Shown piece after piece: positions 58,019 to 64,000 of a stretch of 64,000 nt of DNA (position 1 is the stretch's first letter; every line of letters begins with the position of its first letter). The stretch is from the NCBI RefSeq assembly GCF_000585215.1, contig NZ_AONC01000014.1, positions 1 to 64,000 of the forward strand, in the 5' to 3' direction. The position numbers were made by a program, and so were the translations under genes. Source of the stretch: Imhoffiella purpurea. Its GTDB lineage: Bacteria > Pseudomonadota > Gammaproteobacteria > Chromatiales > Chromatiaceae. Under the pieces are notes generated by a model. The model was not told where the DNA came from, searched no databases, and saw nothing but the letters and a program-made list of their open reading frames with translations.

Positions 58019-58024
58019 TATAAT
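58019..58024 (+). promoter_or_regulatory. Perfect -10 box firing into the TIR cassette
   Basis: TATAAT, 7 bases before the cassette junction at 58030/58031, so a transcript would start about at the first cassette base. The -35 region is poor. In integrons a promoter in or near attI (Pc) drives the first cassette; this may be its counterpart here. Confidence 0.4.
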
Positions 58025-58061
58025 CAATTGTTGGCTTTGGGAAACACACTTACCGGGAAAC

Positions 58062-58997
58062 ATGGCCACGAAACCGCTTGAGGCTTACCAATACGACGTC
58101 TGCTTATCCTTCGCCGGAGAGGATCGGGAATATGTGTCCGCAGTTGCGCAACGCCTCCAAGCGAGCGACGCACGTATCTTCTACGATGAATATGAGGAAG
58201 TTGATCTTTGGGGAAAAGATTTGTACGAGCACTTAGATCACATCTACAAGGATTCCGCTCGGTTTTGCGTAATGTTCGTATCGAAGCACTACGCGGCAAA
58301 ATTGTGGACCAATCACGAGCGAAAAAGCGCTCAAGAAAGAGCATTCAAAGAAAACTCCGAGTATATTTTGCCCGCCCGTTTCGATGACACCGCAATACCT
58401 GGTCTTCGTGACACGGTCGGATACATAGATCTGCGCCGTAAAGTGCCTGAAGAGTTCGCGCAACTCGTCCTCGACAAAATTAAACGCACTCGTTTGGCTA
58501 ATTCCGTTCTCAAGCTCCAAACGGGATTACCCATCAAGACGCACCGCGACACTCAACTCGGGTATGAGATATCTTTCCTCAGCAACTGGGAACCCGCCGA
58601 TGGACCAGGCGAATCAACGCTATTTCTGAAGCGCAAAGGGAAAGAACAGCTTTCAGTGATGCACGTTAACGTTGCCAACTTCACCGGCGATACAGATGAA
58701 TTTTTCAGGCAAATGAAGGAAACACCTGCTGCCTACTTCGAGAAGTTCCAGACACGCTTTCCCGACGCGGAAGTGATTGAACACGGTGACACTTACCTAG
58801 GCTCGTTTCCTGGATACTATTTATTCGTCTCCTACAGTATATCGAACTTGGATATCAGCGTTGATTTCGTTGCTTTCCAGGTTTTTGGCATTCACAACGG
58901 CCGCATTTACTTGATCACTTGCGAAATTTGGGCGAAGGATTTCCAGGAAGTATTCACTGAATGTCGCGCCATGATTGCGACCTTTAACTACCGATAA
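58062..58997 (+). CDS. TIR-domain protein with C-terminal PsbP/DcrB-like domain
   Basis: 311 residues from the ATG at 58062; frame to the left crosses the cassette junction and is not part of the gene. Residues about 8-145 form a TIR domain: YDVCLSFAGEDREYV, ARIFYDEYEEVDLWGKDLYEHL, a VMFVSKHYAAKLWT strand-helix, and ILPARFDDTAIPGL. Glu57 is a candidate for the NADase glutamate. Residues about 160-310 (GYEISFLSNWEP, then LGSFPGYYLFVSYS) resemble the PsbP/DUF1795 fold. Bacterial TIR proteins of this sort often deplete NAD+ in anti-phage defence. The stop lies in the attC site, the usual cassette layout. Codon use is unlike the flanking genes. Confidence 0.85.
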   Translation: MATKPLEAYQYDVCLSFAGEDREYVSAVAQRLQASDARIFYDEYEEVDLWGKDLYEHLDHIYKDSARFCVMFVSKHYAAKLWTNHERKSAQERAFKENSEYILPARFDDTAIPGLRDTVGYIDLRRKVPEEFAQLVLDKIKRTRLANSVLKLQTGLPIKTHRDTQLGYEISFLSNWEPADGPGESTLFLKRKGKEQLSVMHVNVANFTGDTDEFFRQMKETPAAYFEKFQTRFPDAEVIEHGDTYLGSFPGYYLFVSYSISNLDISVDFVAFQVFGIHNGRIYLITCEIWAKDFQEVFTECRAMIATFNYR

Positions 58998-59106
58998 AAG
59001 CCAACAAGCGGCTCAGCTCGACCCAAAACTGCGTGCGATTTCTGCGCGAGACTTCAAGCTCTGGCGGGGCGCAGGTTTGGATCGGGCTATAGCCTCAACG
59101 TTGGCA
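58997..59106. other. attC recombination site of the TIR cassette
   Basis: About 110 bp. R'' is AAAGCCAAC (58997-59005) and R' is GTTGGCA (59100-59106), crossover after G59100. Inside, GGCTCAGCTCGACCC (from about 59010) pairs imperfectly with GGATCGGGCTATAGCC, and AAACTGCG pairs with CGCAGGTTT. This nested, imperfect symmetry with outer GCCAAC / GTTGGC boxes is the known attC architecture. Confidence 0.7.
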
Positions 59107-59137
59107 CCAGAAATGCCGCAGCGCAGAACAATTAACA

Positions 59138-59749
59138 ATGATTTCACAAGATATCCTGGATTGTTTTAGAGCAGTGAGCGGTTTATTTGTGATCATCGGA
59201 GGGAGCATTGCTGTTGCTACATTACGTTATAATTCCAAGACTAATCGATCAAAGTTTATTTTTGACTTGACTGACTCATTCATAAAGGATCCTTTAACAC
59301 GAAAATTCTGGTACAGGCTGGACTACGAAGATTGGAAATTCGATTTGCACAGTTTCCGGCACTCGGAAGAAGAACAACAAATCGATGCTCTGCTTTATCG
59401 TTTTTCTGTCGCTGGTCAATTGCTAAAAAACCGATCCCTTTCGCACGAAGACTTGAGAAATGTTTATCCAATTGCTCGACAGTTCTTCGCAAATATTGAA
59501 ATTCGGAAATATCTAAAATTCAACATGATCGATTTTTGGCGAGTGGCAGGGCATACTGATTTTCAATGGCCAGACGCCATGTATCTATACAGAAAACAGA
59601 CGATGTATCACGTTCGACAACGATTAGCTAATCCCGAAGAATTGGATGACTGCAAAAGATTTATTTCCGAGCTTAAAAGAATTCCGTATGAAAGAGAACT
59701 GCGCAGGTCGGTTGCGGAAAGTATTGGATACGACCGCGATCTTGACTAA
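59138..59749 (+). CDS. Membrane-anchored cassette protein (DUF4760-like layout)
   Basis: 203 residues. One N-terminal helix (AVSGLFVIIGGSIAVATL) anchors it, followed by a cytoplasmic helical domain rich in aromatic residues (TRKFWYRLDYEDWKF, then QIDALLYRFSVAGQLLKNRSLSHEDL). The order of anchor, then a helix predicted to hold a small helical bundle, recalls DUF4760 proteins, but I cannot assign the family firmly. It occupies cassette 2 alone, with its stop one base before the attC. The role is unknown; being downstream of a TIR cassette does not by itself make it a partner. Confidence 0.75.
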   Translation: MISQDILDCFRAVSGLFVIIGGSIAVATLRYNSKTNRSKFIFDLTDSFIKDPLTRKFWYRLDYEDWKFDLHSFRHSEEEQQIDALLYRFSVAGQLLKNRSLSHEDLRNVYPIARQFFANIEIRKYLKFNMIDFWRVAGHTDFQWPDAMYLYRKQTMYHVRQRLANPEELDDCKRFISELKRIPYERELRRSVAESIGYDRDLD

Positions 59750-59823
59750 TGCGCCAACAAAGCGCTCCAGCCGATCACTCAACGTATGTACGGTTTCTCG
59801 TCGGCTGAGCTTGGTCGTTATCC
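59750..59823. other. attC recombination site of cassette 2
   Basis: About 74 bp with the classic pattern: R'' GCGCCAAC (59751-59758), L'' CAGCCGA (59768-59774), L' TCGGCTG (59801-59807, perfect complement) and R' GTTATCC (59817-59823). The flanking words AACAAAGCGCTCCAGCCGA and TCGGCTGAGCTTGGTCGTTA closely follow the attC consensus of chromosomal integrons. Crossover is after G59817. Confidence 0.85.
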
Positions 59824-59854
59824 CAATCAAAACTCAAGCTTAAGAGGAAATAAG

Positions 59855-61076
59855 ATGATAAGTGCTGATACATTACTTGGCCCTCTGCTTAAGAATGTGG
59901 ATCGCGAATACAAAAGGCTTCTCACTGATCTCTCAGTTGAATGGGGGGGGAGAATTCGAACGGACAATTAAAGCTGCAAATAAGAAGGAAAAACCAAACG
60001 AGCAAAAGACAATTCTCAGGGACGTGGGTAACTTTCTTGCTAAACACATACGCAGAGACAAGTTTTATGAAGAGGATGATCTCATGGATGGGTTGGCGCT
60101 CTTGCAATCCCTAAAAGATAGTCGCAAAGCAAAAGGTTTTGGTGAAGATAACCCTCCTAATGAGGAGCATCCCTCGATTCTTGCTCTTGAGGCGCAATTC
60201 CTTATTTTGCAATGGCGTTATAGCGAAGCAGCAGAACTGCTGTCGAAAGCAGTCGAATACGGAAAAGCCAAAAAATATAAGAACCAATATCCTGTTGTGG
60301 CCAATTTATTCAGTTTGTGTTTTTGTTTATCCCAAATCGAATCTTACTTTGAAGAGGCATTAGAGCGAGCCAAAAAATGTCGAGAATATTCAGAGGAGGT
60401 AGCGGCTCAATCCGACTGGCGCTTAAATTATCAGGAAAAAACGCTGGCACCAGTCCGTGAAATGGACCCAAGAGTATTTGGTCGATTAAGCGAGCTTGAT
60501 GTACGGGTGCATAGTAAGGAATGGATCGTTGGTGGAAAAATTGAGGGTAGATTTCAAACTCTTTGGGAAAACGCAGTAGCCGAGTTTGATTTCCCTAAAG
60601 CATGGCGTACTGACATCAAGGTCATGATGCTGTCTGACGATGATTGGGCAACAAAGGTACCTGGCTATGCTCTAGATGTTGGAAAGGGTGCTTATATTGA
60701 ATTGGGCGGAAACGTTGCAAGTAGAATTATTAGACATATTCGATCCAACTATGGAGGGTTCGACATCGATTTTGGGCTGGTCGCGAAACCCTTGCTAATC
60801 CTACTCTGCGTTGGGATGCTTCAGCAGTATGGCACTGCGGTAAGTAATCTTTCTGTTGCAGAAGCGTTAGAGCAACAAGAAATAGAAATTGTTTTTAGTC
60901 AAAGTCTGAACGGGATCGAATTCAGTGAAGTTCGTGGCGCTATTCGCAATGAATTGGAACCGGAGTTCTTGGAAAGGTCGATAGATGACGTTGCGCGAGT
61001 AGCAGCATATGAACTGGATGCGCCAGTTAATCTCGCTTATGTTTCATCAGGCGACCAAACTACAGAGTTAATATAA
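59855..61076 (+). pseudogene. Cassette 3 protein, frameshifted at a G8 tract
   Basis: AGAGGAAA precedes the ATG at 59855. The frame reads 32 residues (MISADTLLGPLL ... VEWGG) and runs off frame at eight Gs (59943-59950), stopping at 59971. Removing one G joins it to an open frame of about 375 residues to 61076 (EFERTIKAANKKEK onward). The joined protein would be about 406 residues, with TPR-like helices in the middle (ILALEAQFLILQWRYSEAAELLSKA) and a mixed alpha/beta C-terminal half. An in-frame ATG at 59862 of the long frame lacks a ribosome-binding site. The frameshift may be a real lesion, a slipping (phase-variable) tract or a sequencing error. Family not recognised. Confidence 0.6.
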
Positions 61077-61210
61077 GCCTCGTCCCAGGCGAATGCCGAG
61101 GTCACCAGACGGCATCGGCCCGCTGAAGCCAGCTCGAAGAGCAGCAGCGCAGGGCTGCCATCGCGGTAGGCTGCGCTGAACAGGATGTTGGCGTCGAGGA
61201 ACAACCGCAA
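61077..61210 (-). pseudogene. Truncated PIN-domain toxin at the cassette-array edge
   Basis: A TTG at 61210 follows the AbrB antitoxin stop by one base. It reads RLFLDANILFSAAYRDG and continues through LLLFELASAG and SAFAWDEA, the first 45 or so residues of a PIN nuclease with its first Asp. Homology ends at about 61077, exactly where the cassette DNA begins; the frame then runs into cassette 3 antisense and stops at 61037. The C-terminal two thirds, with the other catalytic acids, is gone and is not found left of 58031. Confidence 0.65.
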
Positions 61211-61211
61211 A

Positions 61212-61463
61212 TCAATCGCCCCGATCTAGAGAGGCGCGGATCCGCACCTGCAGCTCGTTGGGGACCGAATTCTCTCGCTCGAACTCTTCGACACGCTCCC
61301 CGGAGTAGATCTCGATGGGGTAGACCGCCGCCGGCCGCAGCAGGATCGCGCCCTCTGGTGTCGTCTCAACCAGCAGGGGGGCATCCCGGGTCAGGCCAAC
61401 CGAGCGAAGAATCGCCTGCGGAATGGTCACTTGGCCCTTCGCTCCGAGCTTCACCAGTTCCAT
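61212..61463 (-). CDS. AbrB-type antitoxin
   Basis: 83 residues. The N-terminal AbrB swapped-hairpin motif is clear (ELVKLGAKGQVTIPQAILRSVGL, then EGAILLRPA). The C-terminal half (YSGERVEEFERENSVPNEL) is the probable toxin-binding region. It normally neutralises the PIN toxin encoded next, but that gene is truncated. It lies on the same strand as the NRPS gene and 234 nt downstream of it. Confidence 0.83.
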   Translation of the reverse strand: MELVKLGAKGQVTIPQAILRSVGLTRDAPLLVETTPEGAILLRPAAVYPIEIYSGERVEEFERENSVPNELQVRIRASLDRGD

Positions 61464-61576
61464 GCTCGATACCTATGCAAATTAAACCCTTAGCTTGCAG
61501 ATTAGGCCAAAGTCCGGCTTTTCGGAATCCGGCTGACGCACATGGCGGACGGCCGCCTCGAAAGATGAAACGGGCG

Positions 61577-61647
61577 GTAGGTTGGGCCGACGAAAGGAGG
61601 CCCAACGTGTGACGTCTTGTTGGGCCTCGTACCTCGGCCCAACCTAC
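61577..61647. repeat. REPIN: inverted pair of GTAG REPs, family A
   Basis: Copies at 61577-61606 and 61619-61647, heads outward. Each is GTAG plus a GTTGGGCC / GGCCCAAC hairpin. The right copy has the same loop (GAGGTACGA on its own strand) as the single element at 9729, so these belong to one dispersed family. It lies between the NRPS 3' end and the antitoxin. Confidence 0.8.
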
Positions 61648-61697
61648 GAGTCGGCCGTTTCACGGTAAGGATTGATCGATCGGTGCTTCTGATCCCG

Positions 61698-64000
61698 TCA
61701 CAAACCAAGCCGATCCGCCAGATCGTCCATATCGAGTTCGCTCGCCCGATGCGCGTGGCGTATGCCGCTGGATCGATCGAGCGCATGGCGCAGCGCCTCG
61801 ACGAAGTGCTGTCCCTGCTCCTCGTCGATGAGGGCGAGGTCCGCCGTGACCGACAGGTAGAGACCCTCCGCGACCCGATGGGCGAGCAAGGCGAGGGCGT
61901 GTCCGGTCCGGAAACTCGGGTCGATCGGGTTGCCCAGGCCGTTCCAGTCCACCCGCAGCCGATCCGCCGGGCCATCGCCGGACAGATCTCCCAGATAATT
62001 GAGCGCCAAGGGTGCCTGTGCGTCGCGCAGATCCCGTCCGTCCTCGCGCATCCAGGCCAGTAGCGCATGTCCCAGACCGCCCCGTGGTAGTGCCGCGAGT
62101 GGATCCTCCCGGGATCCGGCGGTCACATGGACCGGCGTGATGCGGGTGAGCCAGCCGACGAGGTCTCCGGCGGCGGGCAGGTGCGCCGGCAGGTCGCGTC
62201 CATGGGTCTCGACGTCGATGACGCTCTCGGGCCAGCCGAACACCTCTTGGGCCGCCTCGGCCATTGCCAGCAGCAGTCCGCTGGCGAGCGGCTCGCGTCC
62301 GTTCCCGCGCCCCAGGAGATCCGGGCTCAGCTGGTCATGGATCAGCGTCATCTCGAAGCGGTGCGTCGCGTTGCGCGCGCTGCCGTTCGGTTTGATCGGC
62401 AGACCGAGGGTCCTGCAGACGGCCGCGACCCGGCTCCAGTAGTGCCGCTCGGAGACCGTGGTCGGCGATTGGGCCTCCCTGGCCAGCGCGGCGGTCAAGG
62501 CGCCATAGCTGGTCGCGGGCGAGGGCAGGGCGGTCTCCGGTTCTTCGAGCAGTGCCGCGAGATCGTCCAGGAGGATCCGCCAGGACAGGAGATCGACGGC
62601 CAGGTGGTGCGCGGCGAGGAAGAGACGGTCGCCCGAAGACAGGCGCAGGAGATGGGCGGCGAGGAGGCGTCCGGTCTCGGGATCGAAACCGGAATGCACC
62701 TGCTCGGCGAGCCGTTCGAGATAGGCTTCCGCCTCCCTTGCCCCATGGGTGCGGAGATCGTGCTGCTCCAGGGCGCACGGCGTCCCGGATGGTTCGAGCC
62801 GTGCCTGCTGCCGATCCAGCCGGAAGCTCAGTGCCGGATGACGCGCCGTCAGCGCGGCCAGCGCGCGTTCGACGCGGTCCGGTGTCGAGGATTCGGGCAG
62901 ATCGACGAGGATCGACTGGTTGAAGCGCCCGATGGGGCCGCCGTCGCAGCGCGACAGGAACCAGTGCTGAATCGGGTGCAGGGCGGCCGGGCCAGTCTGC
63001 GCCTCGGCCAGGCTCGGGCTCGCGTCGCGTGCGTGAGCGGCGAGCGCGACGGCGGACTGGTACTGGAAGATATCGGTCGCCGTGATGCCGATCCCCAGTT
63101 TACCGAGGGCGCCGACCGCACGAATGGCCGCGATCGAATCCCCGCCGAGCCCGAAGAACGAGCGATGCGGATCGATCCCTGTCTGTCCGAGGATCTCGGC
63201 GAAGACTCGGGCGATCGTCCGCGCGGTCTCCGTGACCTCGCCCGGTTCCTCGTCGTGCCGCTCGGTCGCCGTGGGGACCAGATCGGGCAGCTCGTCCCGG
63301 GCCAGCTTGCCGCTGACCGTGCGCGGCAGGGTCTCGATCTCGCGCAGCAGACTGGGCACGGCATAGCGCGGTAGATGCCGGAGCGCATGGGCCCTGACAT
63401 CCTCCAGGAAGCTGTCTTCAACCTCGCGCGGCGCGCCCTGGTCGTCGAATAGATGGTCGCGCAGCGGATTGCCGCCAAGGTCCCCTGCCGTGTGGGGCAT
63501 CGCCACCTCGAACGCCTGGATCGGCTCGCCCTCGCGCAGGATCGCGGCGGAGAGATGGAAGTTCGGGTGCAGTCCGTCGGTATCCAGGGTGCGGGTCAGG
63601 GTTCCCTCGATCCGGTCCCCCGTCCTGAGCGCGAATCCCTCCAGCGAGATGGGAACGTAGATCGGCAGCCAGCTCGATGTCGTCTGGAGGATGTCCACCT
63701 CGCGGTTCGCCCCGACATCCAGGGTCAGCCATAGCAGGAAGCCGGTGAAGCGGCCGTCGCGCAGCGCCTCCAGCGCGATCCGGTGGCGGTCCTCCAGCGG
63801 CCAGTCCCGCGTGAAGTCGAGACGTTCGAAGACGTCGGATCCGGTCAGCAGGCGTTCGCGGTCGAGACGCCGGAGGCAGAGGCGTAGATCGAAGGGCCGT
63901 CCCCGCTGCTCGAAGATCCTCGTGACGTAGCGCGCCGCCAGTGGCGAGAACCCGGGCTCGATTTCGTCGGCCGGCAGCTCCAGGGCGGCGATGCGGGTCT
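61698..64000 (-). CDS. NRPS, C-terminal part: methyltransferase-like segment, A-domain end, PCP, E domain (5' end outside window)
   Basis: 767 codons visible; the frame stays open to the window edge. From its visible start: about 170 residues resembling the C-terminal part of a SAM-dependent methyltransferase (FTGFLLWLTL, SSWLPIYVPI, GDRIEG, DGLHPNF); then the last part of an adenylation domain with A9 (LPRYAVPS) and A10 (PRTVSGKLARDELP); a carrier domain with the phosphopantetheine Ser in LGGDSIAAI; and a final epimerisation-type domain with HHLAVDLLSW and NYLGDLSGD. The layout suggests an A domain interrupted by a methyltransferase between A8 and A9. It ends with the E domain and has no thioesterase, so a further NRPS protein is expected. 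Confidence 0.85.
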   Translation of the reverse strand, partial: TRIAALELPADEIEPGFSPLAARYVTRIFEQRGRPFDLRLCLRRLDRERLLTGSDVFERLDFTRDWPLEDRHRIALEALRDGRFTGFLLWLTLDVGANREVDILQTTSSWLPIYVPISLEGFALRTGDRIEGTLTRTLDTDGLHPNFHLSAAILREGEPIQAFEVAMPHTAGDLGGNPLRDHLFDDQGAPREVEDSFLEDVRAHALRHLPRYAVPSLLREIETLPRTVSGKLARDELPDLVPTATERHDEEPGEVTETARTIARVFAEILGQTGIDPHRSFFGLGGDSIAAIRAVGALGKLGIGITATDIFQYQSAVALAAHARDASPSLAEAQTGPAALHPIQHWFLSRCDGGPIGRFNQSILVDLPESSTPDRVERALAALTARHPALSFRLDRQQARLEPSGTPCALEQHDLRTHGAREAEAYLERLAEQVHSGFDPETGRLLAAHLLRLSSGDRLFLAAHHLAVDLLSWRILLDDLAALLEEPETALPSPATSYGALTAALAREAQSPTTVSERHYWSRVAAVCRTLGLPIKPNGSARNATHRFEMTLIHDQLSPDLLGRGNGREPLASGLLLAMAEAAQEVFGWPESVIDVETHGRDLPAHLPAAGDLVGWLTRITPVHVTAGSREDPLAALPRGGLGHALLAWMREDGRDLRDAQAPLALNYLGDLSGDGPADRLRVDWNGLGNPIDPSFRTGHALALLAHRVAEGLYLSVTADLALIDEEQGQHFVEALRHALDRSSGIRHAHRASELDMDDLADRLGL

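Larger units (their letters stand above)
58031..61076 (+). mobile_element. Integron gene-cassette array without integrase (CALIN type)
   Basis: Three cassettes in one direction, clearly AT-richer than the flanks: 58031-59100 (TIR), 59101-59817 (membrane protein) and 59818 to about 61076 (frameshifted protein; its attC is missing). attC-like sites end cassettes 1 and 2. The first cassette begins TTGGCTTT after a G, and its attC R'' box reads AAAGCCAAC, the exact reverse complement of GTTGGCTTT, as required for a circularised cassette. The second cassette start (GTTGGCAC) and its R'' box (GCGCCAAC) match with one mismatch. No integron integrase is in the window. The right edge joins a truncated PIN toxin. 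Confidence 0.75.

Noticed and set aside
57954-58061. N-terminal extension of the TIR protein from an ATG at 57954
   Set aside because: It would cross the cassette junction and the promoter box. The ATG at 58062 begins the conserved TIR sequence and lies inside the cassette.

Overview
The window is GC-rich proteobacterial chromosome (or chromid) DNA. The gene families present (Cus-type RND efflux, NfeD/slipin pair, IorAB, CheD, many hybrid kinases, GTAG-headed REP repeats) suggest a gammaproteobacterium, plausibly a purple sulfur bacterium of the Chromatiaceae type. That assignment is inference; no rRNA, tRNA or photosynthesis gene is present to settle it.

Layout. 1-4.1 kb: a decayed membrane-protein fragment, a secreted protein with PPC and carboxypeptidase-regulatory-like repeats, and two alpha/beta hydrolases, all on the minus strand. 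4.6-10.6 kb: a chemoreceptor, then a three-gene run of secreted proteins (solute-binding/VWA fusion, solute-binding protein, small helical protein) interrupted by REP repeats. 10.6-16.1 kb: a copper/silver efflux operon (C/H-rich small protein, cusB, cusA, cusF-like) without an outer-membrane channel gene. 16.3-41.4 kb: a dense sensory block with an HD-GYP response regulator, a BvgS-type hybrid kinase, a PAS kinase, a hybrid kinase with a separate solute-binding protein, CheD, a giant PAS/GAF kinase, a receiver-NarX-type kinase, a dCache hybrid kinase and a receiver-kinase. A metallo-beta-lactamase-fold protein and an nfeD-slipin operon lie inside it. 41.7-45.4 kb: iorA-iorB-paaK-like genes for aryl-pyruvate oxidation and aryl-acetate activation.

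45.5-48.6 kb is accessory DNA: two divergent toxin-antitoxin modules, each with an apparently whole antitoxin and a wrecked toxin, then a tyrosine recombinase divergent from a KfrA-like coiled-coil DNA-binding protein. 48.5-52.9 kb holds a serine-hydrolase autotransporter and an outer-membrane barrel protein. 53.2-57.7 kb is an operon (DUF697 protein, small membrane protein, PvdE-like ABC exporter, SPFH protein, type II thioesterase), facing an NRPS gene (61.7-64.0 kb, cut by the window end) on the opposite strand. Together they look like one non-ribosomal peptide locus.

Between the two halves of the peptide locus sits an AT-richer insert that I read as a small integron cassette array without an integron integrase (CALIN type). 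Cassette 1 encodes a TIR-domain protein, cassette 2 a membrane-anchored protein and cassette 3 a frameshifted protein with an eight-G tract. Two attC-like sites separate them. The start of the TIR cassette is the exact reverse complement of the R'' box of its own attC, as expected for an excised circle. The array abuts a truncated PIN toxin whose AbrB-type antitoxin is intact. This TIR-carrying array is the most interesting object in the window.
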